From NCBI GenBank assembly GCA_014138095.1, contig JACGXE010000001.1:434001-498000 (forward strand): a stretch of 64,000 nucleotides of DNA. Direction: 5' to 3'. The DNA is from Ochrobactrum sp. RH2CCR150. Its GTDB lineage: Bacteria > Pseudomonadota > Alphaproteobacteria > Rhizobiales > Rhizobiaceae. The notes below the pieces were generated by a model. It saw only the letters and a list, made by a program, of their open reading frames with translations. It had not been told where the DNA came from and did not search any database. Shown here piece after piece: positions 1-7,784 of this stretch (positions are counted from its first letter, which is position 1; each line of letters starts with the position of its first letter). The translations under genes were made by a program, and so were the position numbers.

Positions 1-119
1 CGCTCGGTAATGACAAGCGGCAGTGCGTCGGGTGCTTGCCCGGAAGGTGCATCAGATCGCCCGGCGCGGTGCAGCCTGTCCGTTGGCAGGAACGGAAACC
101 ACAGCGCCATGAACGTCAT
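1..119 (-). CDS. imuB: ImuB, Y-family polymerase-like mutagenesis protein (N-terminal fragment, cut by window edge)
   Basis: Translation of the minus strand gives a start followed by ALWFPFLPTDRLHR and, later, PDALPLVITE. This is the typical N-terminus of ImuB, the catalytically inactive Y-family relative that acts with ImuA and DnaE2 in damage-induced mutagenesis. Only about 39 codons lie in the window. Three in-frame ATGs are possible, at 131, 119 and 110; no strong ribosome binding site separates them and 119 is a compromise. All three lie inside the 3' end of imuA in another frame, so the two genes overlap by roughly 60 to 80 bases and are probably translationally coupled and transcribed from the SOS promoter upstream of imuA. 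dnaE2 would be expected further to the left but cannot be seen. Confidence 0.75.
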   Translation of the reverse strand, partial: MTFMALWFPFLPTDRLHRAGRSDAPSGQAPDALPLVITE

Positions 120-918
120 GGAGGACGCCATGGATACCGGCGCTGCCGCTTCCTTCCCGTTCTCTGATGCCGAATTCAAGGGTTTCATTGTTCCATTCCA
201 TGATCCACTGGCCGCATGTGCCATGACGGTTACGCTCCAGAACGGCCAGGAAAGCCGGTTTTCCGGGCGCATTGGCTCCGCTGGAGCGCGAAGGTGCAGG
301 GGCCACACGCCATCGGCTGACGGCAGCGCTTTGCACGCCGGTGCGATGACTTCGAAGCAGGATGACCGGCAGTTGCGCTGTCTCCGCTGCCAGCAGCAGA
401 CGGCGCGAGGCCGTCAGGTCGAGGCATTTCGGCTGGCCGGTCATCGAGGCAACGATGCCGGAAACGAGATGCGAAGCCTTGCCGCCGGTTCCTGCTTCCA
501 GCACATCATTGGCCGCCTTCAGTACATCCTGCGCATTCGGACAGCGCACGATCAGCAGCCGGTGCGGATCGATGCCGAAAGCATGCAATCCCGGCGGGTA
601 GAGCCCCCCATATTCGCTTGTCGCCGTTTCCTCCTCGATCCAGATGATCGGTCGCTGCTTTTGTGTAGCTCGCAATGCCATGGCGAGCGCAAAGCCCGTT
701 GCCGCCATATGTGCACCGGGATTTTCAGCGAAAACCTCATGCAAGGCATCGCCAGCAAGTCCATGCGGAAAGGCTGCGTCCGCCGCCGCGTGGCCCAGTG
801 CGAAGCTGTTTGTGCTCCCGAAACCGGCACTTGTATCGCCAGCAAAGTTTCCTTGCGGATCGTTGCCTTCAATGGCGGTAACCATGCGCCGCAACGTCGC
901 GATGTCGATGCCGCTCAC
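52..918 (-). CDS. imuA: ImuA-family SOS mutagenesis protein
   Basis: About 288 residues. It resembles ImuA, a RecA-like protein without a proper Walker A motif that works with ImuB and DnaE2 in translesion synthesis. The segment IATLRRMVTAIE near the N-terminus and the central WIEEE and LYPPGLHAFGID stretches fit this family. The identification is strengthened by an LexA-type box just upstream and by imuB overlapping its 3' end. The start is uncertain. A TTG at 969 opens the longest frame; the GTG at 918, preceded by a GGGA stretch, is preferred because it gives a family-like N-terminus; an ATG at 885 is also possible. Expression is expected to be LexA-repressed and DNA-damage induced. Confidence 0.75.
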   Translation of the reverse strand: MSGIDIATLRRMVTAIEGNDPQGNFAGDTSAGFGSTNSFALGHAAADAAFPHGLAGDALHEVFAENPGAHMAATGFALAMALRATQKQRPIIWIEEETATSEYGGLYPPGLHAFGIDPHRLLIVRCPNAQDVLKAANDVLEAGTGGKASHLVSGIVASMTGQPKCLDLTASRRLLLAAETAQLPVILLRSHRTGVQSAAVSRWRVAPAPSRSSGANAPGKPAFLAVLERNRHGTCGQWIMEWNNETLEFGIREREGSGSAGIHGVLHDVHGAVVSVPANGQAAPRRAI

Positions 919-1001
919 GTCGAAATTCCCGTAATCTGTCTGTGTTTGATTGCGCGGTTCCGGAGGCAAGCCTGCCTGCCGGTTTTACCGAAGTCGCTTT
1001 C

Positions 1002-1016
1002 GTTCTCTATTTGTTC
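1002..1016. promoter_or_regulatory. LexA (SOS) box upstream of imuA
   Basis: The sequence reads GTTC, seven bases (TCTATTT), GTTC. This is an exact match to the alphaproteobacterial LexA operator GTTC-N7-GTTC. It lies 33 bases upstream of the longest possible imuA start and about 85 bases upstream of the preferred one, so it probably overlaps the imuA promoter. Confidence 0.8.
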
Positions 1017-1112
1017 TAGTATTGAATCGACTCTGAAAAGAGTCAAGCAGGGAAACGTTCGATCCCTGTGGGCACGTCGGATTCTTCATAGAAAAGAAAA
1101 TTCAGGACAAAG

Positions 1113-1142
1113 AAAAACGCCCTCCAATGAGGGAGGGCGTTT
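1113..1142 (-). terminator. Intrinsic terminator of argG
   Basis: A perfect 9-base stem (ACGCCCTCC at 1117-1125 with GGAGGGCGT at 1132-1140) is followed on the minus strand by a T-rich run. It sits about 25 bases past the argG stop codon. Confidence 0.85.
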
Positions 1143-1165
1143 CATATTCTCAATAGTGGGTCTGC

Positions 1166-2386
1166 TTATTTGCGGTCGCGTGCAGCCAGCGTGCGCAGGC
1201 GCAGTGCGTTGAGCTTGATGAAGCCCGCTGCATCCTTCTGGTCGTAAGCGCCCTGATCGTCTTCGAAGGTGACGAGCTTGTCGGAATAAAGCGACTTGTC
1301 CGATTCGCGGCCGATCACCATCACATTGCCCTTGTAGAGCTTGAGAGTGACTTCGCCTTCGACGTTTTTCTGGCTGAGATCGATTGCGGCCTGAAGCATT
1401 TCGCGTTCCGGCGAGAACCAGAAGCCGTAATAGATCAGCTCCGCATAGCGAGGCATCAGCTCATCCTTGAGATGAGCAGCACCTCGGTCGAGCGTGATCG
1501 ATTCGATGGCGCGGTGAGCTGCCAGCAGGATCGTGCCGCCCGGCGTTTCGTAGACGCCACGCGACTTCATGCCGACGAAGCGGTTTTCCACGAGGTCGAG
1601 ACGACCGATGCCGTTGTCACGGCCATATTCATTGAGCTTGGCAAGAAGCGTAGCAGGCGAAAGACGCTCGCCATTGATCGAAACGGCGTCGCCCTTTTCA
1701 AAGCCGATCTTGATGATCGTTGCCTTGTCGGGTGCTGCTTCCGGCGAAATGGTGCGCATATGCACATATTCTGGAGCTTCCAGTGCCGGATCTTCCAGAA
1801 CCTTGCCCTCGGACGAGGAGTGCAGCAGGTTGGCGTCGACGGAGAACGGCGCTTCGCCCTTCTTGTCCTTCGCAACCGGAATCTGGTGCTGTTCGGCGAA
1901 TTCGAGCAGATGCGTGCGGCTCTTGAACGACCAGTCGCGCCATGGAGCGATGATCTTTATGTCCGGGTTCAGCGCATAAGCGGAAAGCTCGAAGCGAACC
2001 TGATCGTTGCCCTTACCGGTCGCGCCATGCGCAATGGCGTCGGCGCCGGTCTTCTTGGCGATCTCGATAAGGTGCTTGGAAATCAGTGGACGGGCAATCG
2101 ACGTGCCGAGCAGATAAACGCCTTCATAGACGGCATTGGCGCGGAACATCGGGAAAACGAAATCGCGCACGAATTCTTCGCGCACATCCTCAATGAAGAT
2201 TTCCTTGATTCCCAGCATTTCCGCTTTCTTGCGTGCCGGTTCAAGTTCTTCGCCCTGACCCAGATCGGCGGTGAAAGTCACGACTTCCGCGCCGAGCTCC
2301 GTCTGAAGCCATTTCAGGATGATCGAGGTGTCGAGACCGCCCGAATAGGCGAGTACGACCTTCTTAACGTCTTTCCACTTGCTCAT
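1166..2386 (-). CDS. argG: Argininosuccinate synthase
   Basis: 406 residues, the usual length for bacterial type I ArgG. The enzyme joins citrulline and aspartate using ATP to make argininosuccinate, the penultimate step of arginine synthesis, in the cytoplasm. The N-type ATP pyrophosphatase loop AYSGGLDTS lies at residues 13-21, and downstream blocks such as GTSIARPLI and [14 protein letters not shown] are characteristic. The reading frame stays open for ten codons upstream, but the ATG at 2386 (MSKWKDVKK) matches the family start and has a GGAAG ribosome binding site. It is a monocistronic unit: a strong terminator follows, and the imu operon next to it has its own promoter. Confidence 0.97.
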   Translation of the reverse strand: MSKWKDVKKVVLAYSGGLDTSIILKWLQTELGAEVVTFTADLGQGEELEPARKKAEMLGIKEIFIEDVREEFVRDFVFPMFRANAVYEGVYLLGTSIARPLISKHLIEIAKKTGADAIAHGATGKGNDQVRFELSAYALNPDIKIIAPWRDWSFKSRTHLLEFAEQHQIPVAKDKKGEAPFSVDANLLHSSSEGKVLEDPALEAPEYVHMRTISPEAAPDKATIIKIGFEKGDAVSINGERLSPATLLAKLNEYGRDNGIGRLDLVENRFVGMKSRGVYETPGGTILLAAHRAIESITLDRGAAHLKDELMPRYAELIYYGFWFSPEREMLQAAIDLSQKNVEGEVTLKLYKGNVMVIGRESDKSLYSDKLVTFEDDQGAYDQKDAAGFIKLNALRLRTLAARDRK

Positions 2387-2560
2387 AGTCAACTTCCGAT
2401 ACGATGGATGCCCCATTGTCCGCTCGGGAAGAGCATCCGCAGGGCTTGGGAATTGGATGTTGCTGTCCTTTTATCAGTTGCTAAGCCACGTGCAAGCAGG
2501 ATGGCTGCGACTTATCGAAAAGACCAGAGAATCCAGTAGCGGCGAGATTTGATTCGCGTT

Positions 2561-2609
2561 AGAGCATTTCCAGCAAAAGTGCGAAGCGGTTTTGCGTCGG
2601 ATAATGCTC
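2561..2609. repeat. Intergenic palindromic repeat, Rhizobiales type (copy 1)
   Basis: A 49-base imperfect palindrome starting AGAGCATT and ending AATGCTC, with a central GCAAAAGTGCGAAGCGGTTTTGC. The same element occurs inverted at 42299-42348 with two differences when aligned by eye, and degenerate copies lie near 25703 and 54253. It resembles short palindromic intergenic elements that are common in Rhizobiales. Confidence 0.8.
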
Positions 2610-2620
2610 AAAACAAACCG

Positions 2621-2666
2621 AATAGAGCGGTTCCGACGATTCTGTCAGAACAGAAACCGCTCTATT
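2621..2666. repeat. Long hairpin upstream of the LysE-family gene
   Basis: AATAGAGCGGTT at 2621-2632 pairs perfectly with AACCGCTCTATT at 2655-2666. Inside the loop is a smaller CTGT/ACAG pair. It lies 28 bases before the exporter start codon and directly after palindromic repeat copy 1, so it may be part of a composite repeat or may affect the leader of the exporter mRNA. Confidence 0.65.
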
Positions 2667-2693
2667 TTGCCGCGAATTTTCGGAGCTACGCGC

Positions 2694-3353
2694 ATGTCAT
2701 TCCTGACAAACCTGACCTTCATTCCCGAATGGACTATTTTCGTCCAGTTCGCGATTGCAACCGCTATTCTTTCCATCACACCCGGCCCGGACATGACATT
2801 GTTCGTCGGGCGCGCCTTGTCCGAAGGCAAGGCGGCCGGTTTCGCCTGCATGGCGGGCGCAAATACCGGCATCGTCATCCATACGACCATGGTGGCGCTG
2901 GGGCTTTCGGCGCTGATTATCGCGTCTCCGGCTGCTTTCACTGTGCTGAAGGTGGTGGGGGCGGGCTATCTCGTCTGGCTCGCCGTACAGGCAATCCGCA
3001 AGGGCTCGGCGTTCTCGCCGGAAAAGAACGGCGGTAAAAAGCACACGCTGGTTCAGAACTGGGCGACCGGGCTTGGCATTAATCTGCTCAACCCGAAGAT
3101 CATTCTGTTCAACATGACCTTCCTGCCGCAGTTCGTCTCCGTTACTGACCCGCATGCGATGGGCAAACTGTTCTTCCTCGGCCTGTCTTTCATTCCGCTG
3201 GCGCTGCCCTTTACCGTGCCAATGGTCGTCGCAGCCGACAGGTTTGCGGGCCTTCTGAAGAAGAACCCGACAGTGACGCGCATCGTGGATTGGTTGTTTG
3301 CCGGCGTGTTTTCGGCTTTCGCGCTGAAAATCATCACCGCGCAGGCGAAATGA
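2694..3353 (+). CDS. LysE/RhtB-family amino acid exporter
   Basis: About 219 residues with around six hydrophobic membrane segments. The block ATAILSITPGPDM near residue 20 is the hallmark of the LysE/RhtB family, which exports amino acids such as lysine, homoserine or threonine from the cytoplasm. The segment NLLNPKIILFNMTFLPQF in the middle is also typical. The ATG at 2694 is chosen because CGGAG lies just upstream and the N-terminus then matches the family. The substrate cannot be told from sequence. The gene stands alone, converging on a small membrane protein gene 15 bases away. A GC-rich hairpin at 3376-3401 inside that neighbour could end this transcript. Confidence 0.88.
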   Translation: MSFLTNLTFIPEWTIFVQFAIATAILSITPGPDMTLFVGRALSEGKAAGFACMAGANTGIVIHTTMVALGLSALIIASPAAFTVLKVVGAGYLVWLAVQAIRKGSAFSPEKNGGKKHTLVQNWATGLGINLLNPKIILFNMTFLPQFVSVTDPHAMGKLFFLGLSFIPLALPFTVPMVVAADRFAGLLKKNPTVTRIVDWLFAGVFSAFALKIITAQAK

Positions 3354-3368
3354 GCTTTATGCCTTGAA

Positions 3369-3878
3369 TTACCCTGCCGGGCGGTCGGAAAGCCGTCCGG
3401 CATTGCGGCCTGCAATCAGCCAGTAGATGAAGCCGCCTACAATGCCCGCGCCCACGAAGGCGGCAATCCAGAGCGGCATTTCCGGCCACTCGTCGGATCC
3501 GCGAAATGGAATGCTGCTTCCAGCGGTTCCAAGACCGATGATGGCTCCCACAACGCAATAAAATACCGACGAGCGATAGCCGCGCGCTTCGGCGAGCAGA
3601 ATGACGATAGCGGCAGGCAGAAAACTGATGCCGCCCGCCAGCATGGCTACAACGATACCGCCGACGAAAACGCTGCTCCAGAAACTGGTCGTCGCCCAAA
3701 GCGTGGCGGCTTCCATATTGCCGGCGCCGGCCATCATGGCGAAATCGTCCATCAGCGCATCAACGCCGATGCTGCGAAACAGGATGGCAGCCAGAAACCA
3801 GCCGGTTGCCAGAAGGCCGCAGCAATAGCCAAAGAGAATAACGACGAAGCGCATTATGTAGTCGAAAGTATCGTTCAC
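3369..3878 (-). CDS. Conserved membrane protein of unknown function
   Basis: 169 residues with about four hydrophobic segments (near 7-32, 62-92, 104-120 and 136-156). I do not recognise a named family. It starts with GTG at 3878 and begins 19 bases after the rlmN stop codon, on the same strand, so it is probably co-transcribed with rlmN. There is no signal peptide distinct from the first membrane segment, and no catalytic motif is visible. The 3' end carries a stem-loop (3376-3401). Confidence 0.65.
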   Translation of the reverse strand: MNDTFDYIMRFVVILFGYCCGLLATGWFLAAILFRSIGVDALMDDFAMMAGAGNMEAATLWATTSFWSSVFVGGIVVAMLAGGISFLPAAIVILLAEARGYRSSVFYCVVGAIIGLGTAGSSIPFRGSDEWPEMPLWIAAFVGAGIVGGFIYWLIAGRNAGRLSDRPAG

Positions 3879-3897
3879 GTGCGCTCGCTTGTTCCGT

Positions 3898-5133
3898 TTA
3901 TTCGCCGTGTCCGGCGATCATCATGGCTTCCAGCGCAAGGCGTTCGCTCTTGCGCATACGTTCGGATTCCGACTTCAACTGGCCGCAGGCAGCAAGAATG
4001 TCGCGACCGCGCGGGGTGCGGATCGGCGAGGCATAACCGGCAGCGTTGACGTAATCGGCAAAACGTTCGATCTGCTCCCAGTCCGAGCACTGGTAGTTGG
4101 TGCCGGGCCACGGGTTGAACGGAATGAGATTGATCTTGGCCGGAATGCCCTGCAACAGCTTCACCAGAAGCTTTGCATCTTCAAGGCTGTCATTGATGTC
4201 TTTCAGCATCACATATTCGAACGTGATGCGCTTGGCATTCGACAGGCCGGGATATTCGCGGCAGGCCTTGACCAGCTGTTCCAGCGGATACTTCTTGTTG
4301 ATGGGCACGAGGATGTCGCGCAACTCGTCGCGCACGGCGTGCAGCGAAATGGCGAGCATCACCCCGATCTCATCGCCGGTGCGGTAGATTTCCGGCACGA
4401 CGCCCGAGGTCGAAAGCGTGATGCGACGCTTGGAAAGCGACAGGCCGTCGCCATCGGAAGCGATGATCAGGGCCTTCTTCACTTCCTCGAAATTATAGAG
4501 CGGCTCGCCCATGCCCATCATCACGATATTGGTGATCTTGCGGCCTTCGGCAGGCACCATGGCGCCGTCGGGAGTATCCTTGTCCGGGAAGTCGCCGAGC
4601 CGGTCGCGGGCGGTCAGAAGCTGCGCCAGAATTTCTTCCGATGTCAGATTGCGCACCAGCTTCTGCGTGCCGGTATGGCAAAACGAGCAGGTGAGCGTGC
4701 AGCCGACCTGGCTGGAAACGCACAGCGTGCCGCGACCTTCTTCGGGAATATAGACGCTTTCGATCTCGACCGGGCGACCTGCACCGCGCGGCGGAAAGCG
4801 GAACAGCCACTTGCGGGTGCCGTCCTGCGAAATCTGTTCTTCGACCACTTCCGGGCGCGCAATGGTGAAATGCTGCGCCAGCATGGCGCGCAGGTCCTTG
4901 GAAATATTGCGCATGTCGGCGAAATCTGAAACGCCGCGTACATAAAGCCAGTGCCAGAGCTGGCTGATGCGCATCTTCACCTGACGCTCCGGCACACCGG
5001 CCTTGATGAGCGCTTCGGCCATCTCCTCGCGCGACATGCCGATGAGCGACGGCTTTGCTTCCAGATTGGCGCGCACATGGCGGGCAAGCTGGTCGCGCGT
5101 ATCATCAATGGTAAGGTCGAACGAAATAGACAT
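3898..5133 (-). CDS. rlmN: 23S rRNA (adenine-2503-C2)/tRNA (adenine-37-C2) methyltransferase
   Basis: 411 residues. This radical-SAM enzyme methylates C2 of A2503 in 23S rRNA and A37 in some tRNAs. The iron-sulfur cluster motif CTLTCSFC is at residues 145-152. The SAM-binding block [14 protein letters not shown] and the late conserved cysteine in ILAACGQL, which takes part in the double-displacement chemistry, are both present. The N-terminal helical domain ([13 protein letters not shown]) is intact. It has the usual length and an ATG start. The downstream membrane protein gene follows by 19 bases. Confidence 0.97.
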   Translation of the reverse strand: MSISFDLTIDDTRDQLARHVRANLEAKPSLIGMSREEMAEALIKAGVPERQVKMRISQLWHWLYVRGVSDFADMRNISKDLRAMLAQHFTIARPEVVEEQISQDGTRKWLFRFPPRGAGRPVEIESVYIPEEGRGTLCVSSQVGCTLTCSFCHTGTQKLVRNLTSEEILAQLLTARDRLGDFPDKDTPDGAMVPAEGRKITNIVMMGMGEPLYNFEEVKKALIIASDGDGLSLSKRRITLSTSGVVPEIYRTGDEIGVMLAISLHAVRDELRDILVPINKKYPLEQLVKACREYPGLSNAKRITFEYVMLKDINDSLEDAKLLVKLLQGIPAKINLIPFNPWPGTNYQCSDWEQIERFADYVNAAGYASPIRTPRGRDILAACGQLKSESERMRKSERLALEAMMIAGHGE

Positions 5134-5334
5134 CTGTTTTCAACTGTTAAGGGGCGACCGCGATGACGCGCGCCGATCAATTTGGGCCCGATTGCCGTGA
5201 TTGCAAGGAGTATATATGGGCTCTGTCATCAGCATATGCGAGCCTTGTTCCGCGCGCTCTTAGCATAGAATACGGCGTCCGTCATCCCGTTCGATCATCC
5301 CGGCTGTCATGCAAGATTGGCGGAACTGACACAA

Positions 5335-5364
5335 AAGAAAAAAGCCGGAGCAAAGGCTCCGGCT
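5335..5364 (-). terminator. Intrinsic terminator of the IalB-family gene
   Basis: AGCCGGAGC (5343-5351) pairs with GCTCCGGCT (5356-5364) around a four-base loop. On the minus strand it is followed by a T-rich tract (A-rich at 5335-5343 on the plus strand). Confidence 0.85.
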
Positions 5365-5397
5365 CTGAAAAACAGTCCTTATTCGACGAAACGTCGC

Positions 5398-5901
5398 TTA
5401 CTTGCAGTTCTGGATCGCGGCAAGAGCTGCCGAAACACCCTTCAGCGAATAGGTGTAATTGGTCTTGGTGCCGCGCTTCGACTGGGCCTCGACCTTGAGA
5501 TCCTGACCGGACTTCATGGCTGCGATGAGCTTCGGCTCTTCAGCGGCATTTTCCATCCAGCCTGACTTGCCGTTCACGAACATGGTGAAACGGTTGCTGC
5601 CGACGCTGACGGTAACCTTGGCATTGGGGTTCAGGTCATAACCCGCCATGAACTGCGGCTCGAACGAGATGTTCTGGCCCGGCTTCTGGCTGATCAGGAA
5701 GAAATTGTCGCCGTGGTCGACCGAGGCCGGAGCCTTCACAGTCGGGACGGAGAGGACATAGCAAACCTTGCCGTTGCCCGCCTTGTAGCTATAGGCGCCC
5801 CAGGCGTCGAACTGTTTAATCTGGGTCGGTGTCTGGGCGAGGGCCGAGCCCGCCATTGCAATTGTAAACACCGAAGCCGCGACGATCGATTTTCCAAGCA
5901 T
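5398..5901 (-). CDS. Secreted IalB-family (invasion-associated locus B) protein
   Basis: 167 residues with a signal peptide of about 22 residues ending in SALA, so the protein is exported to the periplasm or envelope. The rest fits the IalB family, named from a Bartonella invasion locus but widespread in Rhizobiales, including free-living species. Typical features are the early W-A-Y block (FDAWGAYSY), the KVCYVLSVP strand with one cysteine, and a second cysteine at the extreme C-terminus (QNCK) that could form a disulfide with it. Its molecular function is not established. It has its own terminator and stands alone. Confidence 0.85.
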   Translation of the reverse strand: MLGKSIVAASVFTIAMAGSALAQTPTQIKQFDAWGAYSYKAGNGKVCYVLSVPTVKAPASVDHGDNFFLISQKPGQNISFEPQFMAGYDLNPNAKVTVSVGSNRFTMFVNGKSGWMENAAEEPKLIAAMKSGQDLKVEAQSKRGTKTNYTYSLKGVSAALAAIQNCK

Positions 5902-6303
5902 GGTCTTTTACCGGTTCTCTTTCGTTTGCTTCAAACTCGAATATCGGGATGCCGCCGTTCTACACGCCGCCCCGCTCAGTTGCCGATTAAAGTGCCTTAA
6001 TCTGGGTTACCAAACGGTGAAGTTTTGAAAGAAAACTTGAACGAGCAAGGGCTGATCGCCACCCCAGGCTCCACATCAATGCAAAGAAAGCGGCTGGAAT
6101 ATGACAGGAGGGGAGTAGGGCAGTAGGGGAATAAGGGAATAGGGGATAAAGGGGGGAAGCTACGGCTTCACAATTAAGTGTCTGGTCCGAAAGTCGCCAT
6201 TCGCGCTGCAAATGACGACAAATGCACTCCGGCTCGCCGCCTGCTTTAAGGGCTTGTACGGTTTCAGGATTGTGAGAGCTTACTCCCTTACTCCCTTACT
6301 CCC
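5902..6303. other. Intergenic region with two facing octamer-repeat arrays
   Basis: A 402-base spacer between two minus-strand genes. It contains the IalB gene promoter area and two 40-base arrays of 8-base repeats in opposite orientation (6109-6148 and 6281-6320), about 132 bases apart. Open frames here code only for low-complexity peptides made by the repeats and are not believable genes. Confidence 0.6.
6109..6148. repeat. Degenerate 8-base tandem array (A/G-rich on plus strand)
   Basis: Five consecutive octamers in perfect register: AGGGGAGT, then AGGGCAGT, AGGGGAAT, AAGGGAAT and AGGGGATA. A further purine-rich run follows. The AGGGCAGT unit is the octamer known from Brucella variable tandem-repeat typing loci; that link is from memory, the units themselves are read directly. 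Confidence 0.8.
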
Positions 6304-6320
6304 TTACTCCCTTACTCCCT
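6281..6320. repeat. Perfect 5 x 8-base tandem repeat overlapping the ykvA-like stop codon
   Basis: Five identical copies of TACTCCCT (reverse complement AGGGAGTA). The array runs across the stop codon of the gene at 6304-6687, so the last codons of that gene are repeat sequence. Identical units suggest recent slippage. It is inverted relative to the degenerate array at 6109-6148. Confidence 0.9.
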
Positions 6321-6687
6321 CAGCCTCTTCCAGCGCCTGACGCGCCGCCAACCGATGCGCAGGCGTAATATGCGTGCGCACGGCGGTCAGGGCTGCCATC
6401 AGCACGGCGACATCGTCAGTAAAGCCGATGCCGACCAGCATGTCGGGGATAATGTCGAAGGGCAGCACGAAATAGGCAAGCGCCGCCATTAGGGTCATGC
6501 GCACGCGTGTCGGTGTCTTCTGGTCGAGGGCGCAATAATAGGCGGCCACTACTTCATCCATGAAGGGCACCATCCGACCGGCGCGGCGCACGGCCTTCCA
6601 GAAACCTTGCTTCACCCGTTCGCTGCGTTTCTTGAAATCGCTTTCGCTGCCGGGTTCAAGGATTTCACCAATTTTGACGCTATCCAT
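6304..6687 (-). CDS. YkvA-family (DUF1232) protein
   Basis: 127 residues. The core at about residues 68-100, including YFVLPFDIIPDML and FTDDVAVL, is the DUF1232 signature: a short hydrophobic, probably membrane-associated hairpin with conserved prolines and aspartates. The function of the family is unknown. The start ATG has an AGGAG sequence upstream at a somewhat long spacing. The final codons (EGVRE) are encoded by the octamer array, so changes in copy number would alter the C-terminus by frameshift. Confidence 0.85.
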   Translation of the reverse strand: MDSVKIGEILEPGSESDFKKRSERVKQGFWKAVRRAGRMVPFMDEVVAAYYCALDQKTPTRVRMTLMAALAYFVLPFDIIPDMLVGIGFTDDVAVLMAALTAVRTHITPAHRLAARQALEEAEGVRE

Positions 6688-6923
6688 CGTCGAGCAAACT
6701 CCTGTCAGTCAGATCGCGGCGTATGAGGGGCCGAAAATGACATGATCGAAAATGGGGGGTAACGCCCCGGTTTTCAAGTTTTTGCCCGTTCAGGGCAGGG
6801 AGCATCCTGCAAGAACCATCAGCTACAACCTCTATCCCAAATCACCGGATTATAGGTCCGGCCAGCCCAAGGTCAGTTTTGGGTCTGGGTCAGCTTCTTG
6901 ACCTGATTGAATGGAGACTGTTC

Positions 6924-7421
6924 ATGCATCTTACCGGCTATGGCGAGAACTTTGTCCGTGCTGACCGGACAAGTCAGTTCTATCGCGGAAACCAGCTCGC
7001 ATCGGCGCAGGATTTGAGCGACCACATCACCGTCGATGTGAAAGACAATGTTTGCTACGATGCAACGGCCTATATGCGCTTTCTTTTGGGGGCAGGCATT
7101 TCCGAACATACCTTGCGCGGAACCTCCGGGCAGAACTGGATTCCGCTGTTGAATTTCCGCGCCGGAGAGCAATGGAACGGCTATTCCGCCATCACCTATG
7201 GCCGCGCCATCGGGTTCTACGATGTCAGGGCCGGGCATATTTTCCACTCGGCCATTGCTGTCGGCGATGTCTTTATCCGAAGCATCAATGGCGGCGCACT
7301 TGGCCAGAACTGGGGCGAGCGCATCGATCTGACCAAAGCCCTGCCCTATTCATGCCGGAACCGCGATGGCAGCTTCACTTACCAGAAGAAGACCATCATG
7401 GTTTATATTTCAAAGGTTTAG
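6924..7421 (+). CDS. Uncharacterised protein with NlpC/P60-like features
   Basis: 165 residues from the ATG at 6924, chosen because GGAG sits seven bases upstream; the frame is open to an earlier ATG at 6879. I do not recognise a named family. By eye, NVCYDATAYMRFLLG resembles the catalytic-cysteine helix of NlpC/P60 or other papain-like hydrolases. The later stretch GHIFHSAIAVGDVFIRS, followed by ERIDLTKAL, resembles the histidine strand and following loop of that fold. No signal peptide or membrane segment is seen. The gene stands alone between minus-strand neighbours, with no adjacent immunity or secretion gene. A role in cell-wall or peptide cleavage is only an inference. Confidence 0.6.
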   Translation: MHLTGYGENFVRADRTSQFYRGNQLASAQDLSDHITVDVKDNVCYDATAYMRFLLGAGISEHTLRGTSGQNWIPLLNFRAGEQWNGYSAITYGRAIGFYDVRAGHIFHSAIAVGDVFIRSINGGALGQNWGERIDLTKALPYSCRNRDGSFTYQKKTIMVYISKV

Positions 7422-7437
7422 GCGATGATCATCACGG

Positions 7438-7728
7438 TCAGGCAATCGCATTCATCTTGCGCGCCATTTTGACATCCAGCTCTGTAATGCCATTCTCGCT
7501 GTGGGTCGCGAGTGTGATATCGACACGGTTATAGACATTGAACCATTCGGGATGATGGTCGAGTTTTTCGGCATAAAGTGCCGCCCGTGTCATAAAGCCG
7601 AAGGCGGTGTTGAAGTCCTTGAACTTGAAGCTCTTGGTGATCGCCTCGCGATCCTCCACCTTCTGCCAGCCCTCCAGTTCGGCCAGCGCCTGTTTCAGTT
7701 CGTCTGCAGTCAGCCGGTTGCGTGCCAT
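7438..7728 (-). CDS. phhB: Pterin-4-alpha-carbinolamine dehydratase
   Basis: 96 residues, the normal size. The enzyme dehydrates 4a-hydroxytetrahydropterin formed by aromatic amino acid hydroxylases, regenerating the cofactor. The active-site pattern with HHPEWFNVYNRV at about residues 58-69 and the later ATH (74-76) is complete. Its start region is head-to-head with the phosphatase gene that follows on the plus strand, so the two share a very short promoter region. Confidence 0.93.
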   Translation of the reverse strand: MARNRLTADELKQALAELEGWQKVEDREAITKSFKFKDFNTAFGFMTRAALYAEKLDHHPEWFNVYNRVDITLATHSENGITELDVKMARKMNAIA

Positions 7729-7784
7729 CGTCTTTCGCCTATGTTGCGGTTCTTGAACTAACTTATCATGAGCGCGAGGGTTCC

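Larger units (their letters stand above)
2387..2693. other. Intergenic region between argG and the LysE-family gene
   Basis: This 307-base divergent spacer must hold the argG promoter and the promoter of the exporter gene. Nearest the exporter it carries two adjacent palindromic repeat units (2561-2609 and 2621-2666), listed separately. No additional coding sequence is convincing. Confidence 0.6.

Noticed and set aside
5987..6211. A 74-codon minus-strand frame between the IalB and YkvA genes.
   Set aside because: Much of it is encoded by the octamer array, producing a low-complexity Pro/Leu/Ser peptide without a ribosome binding site.
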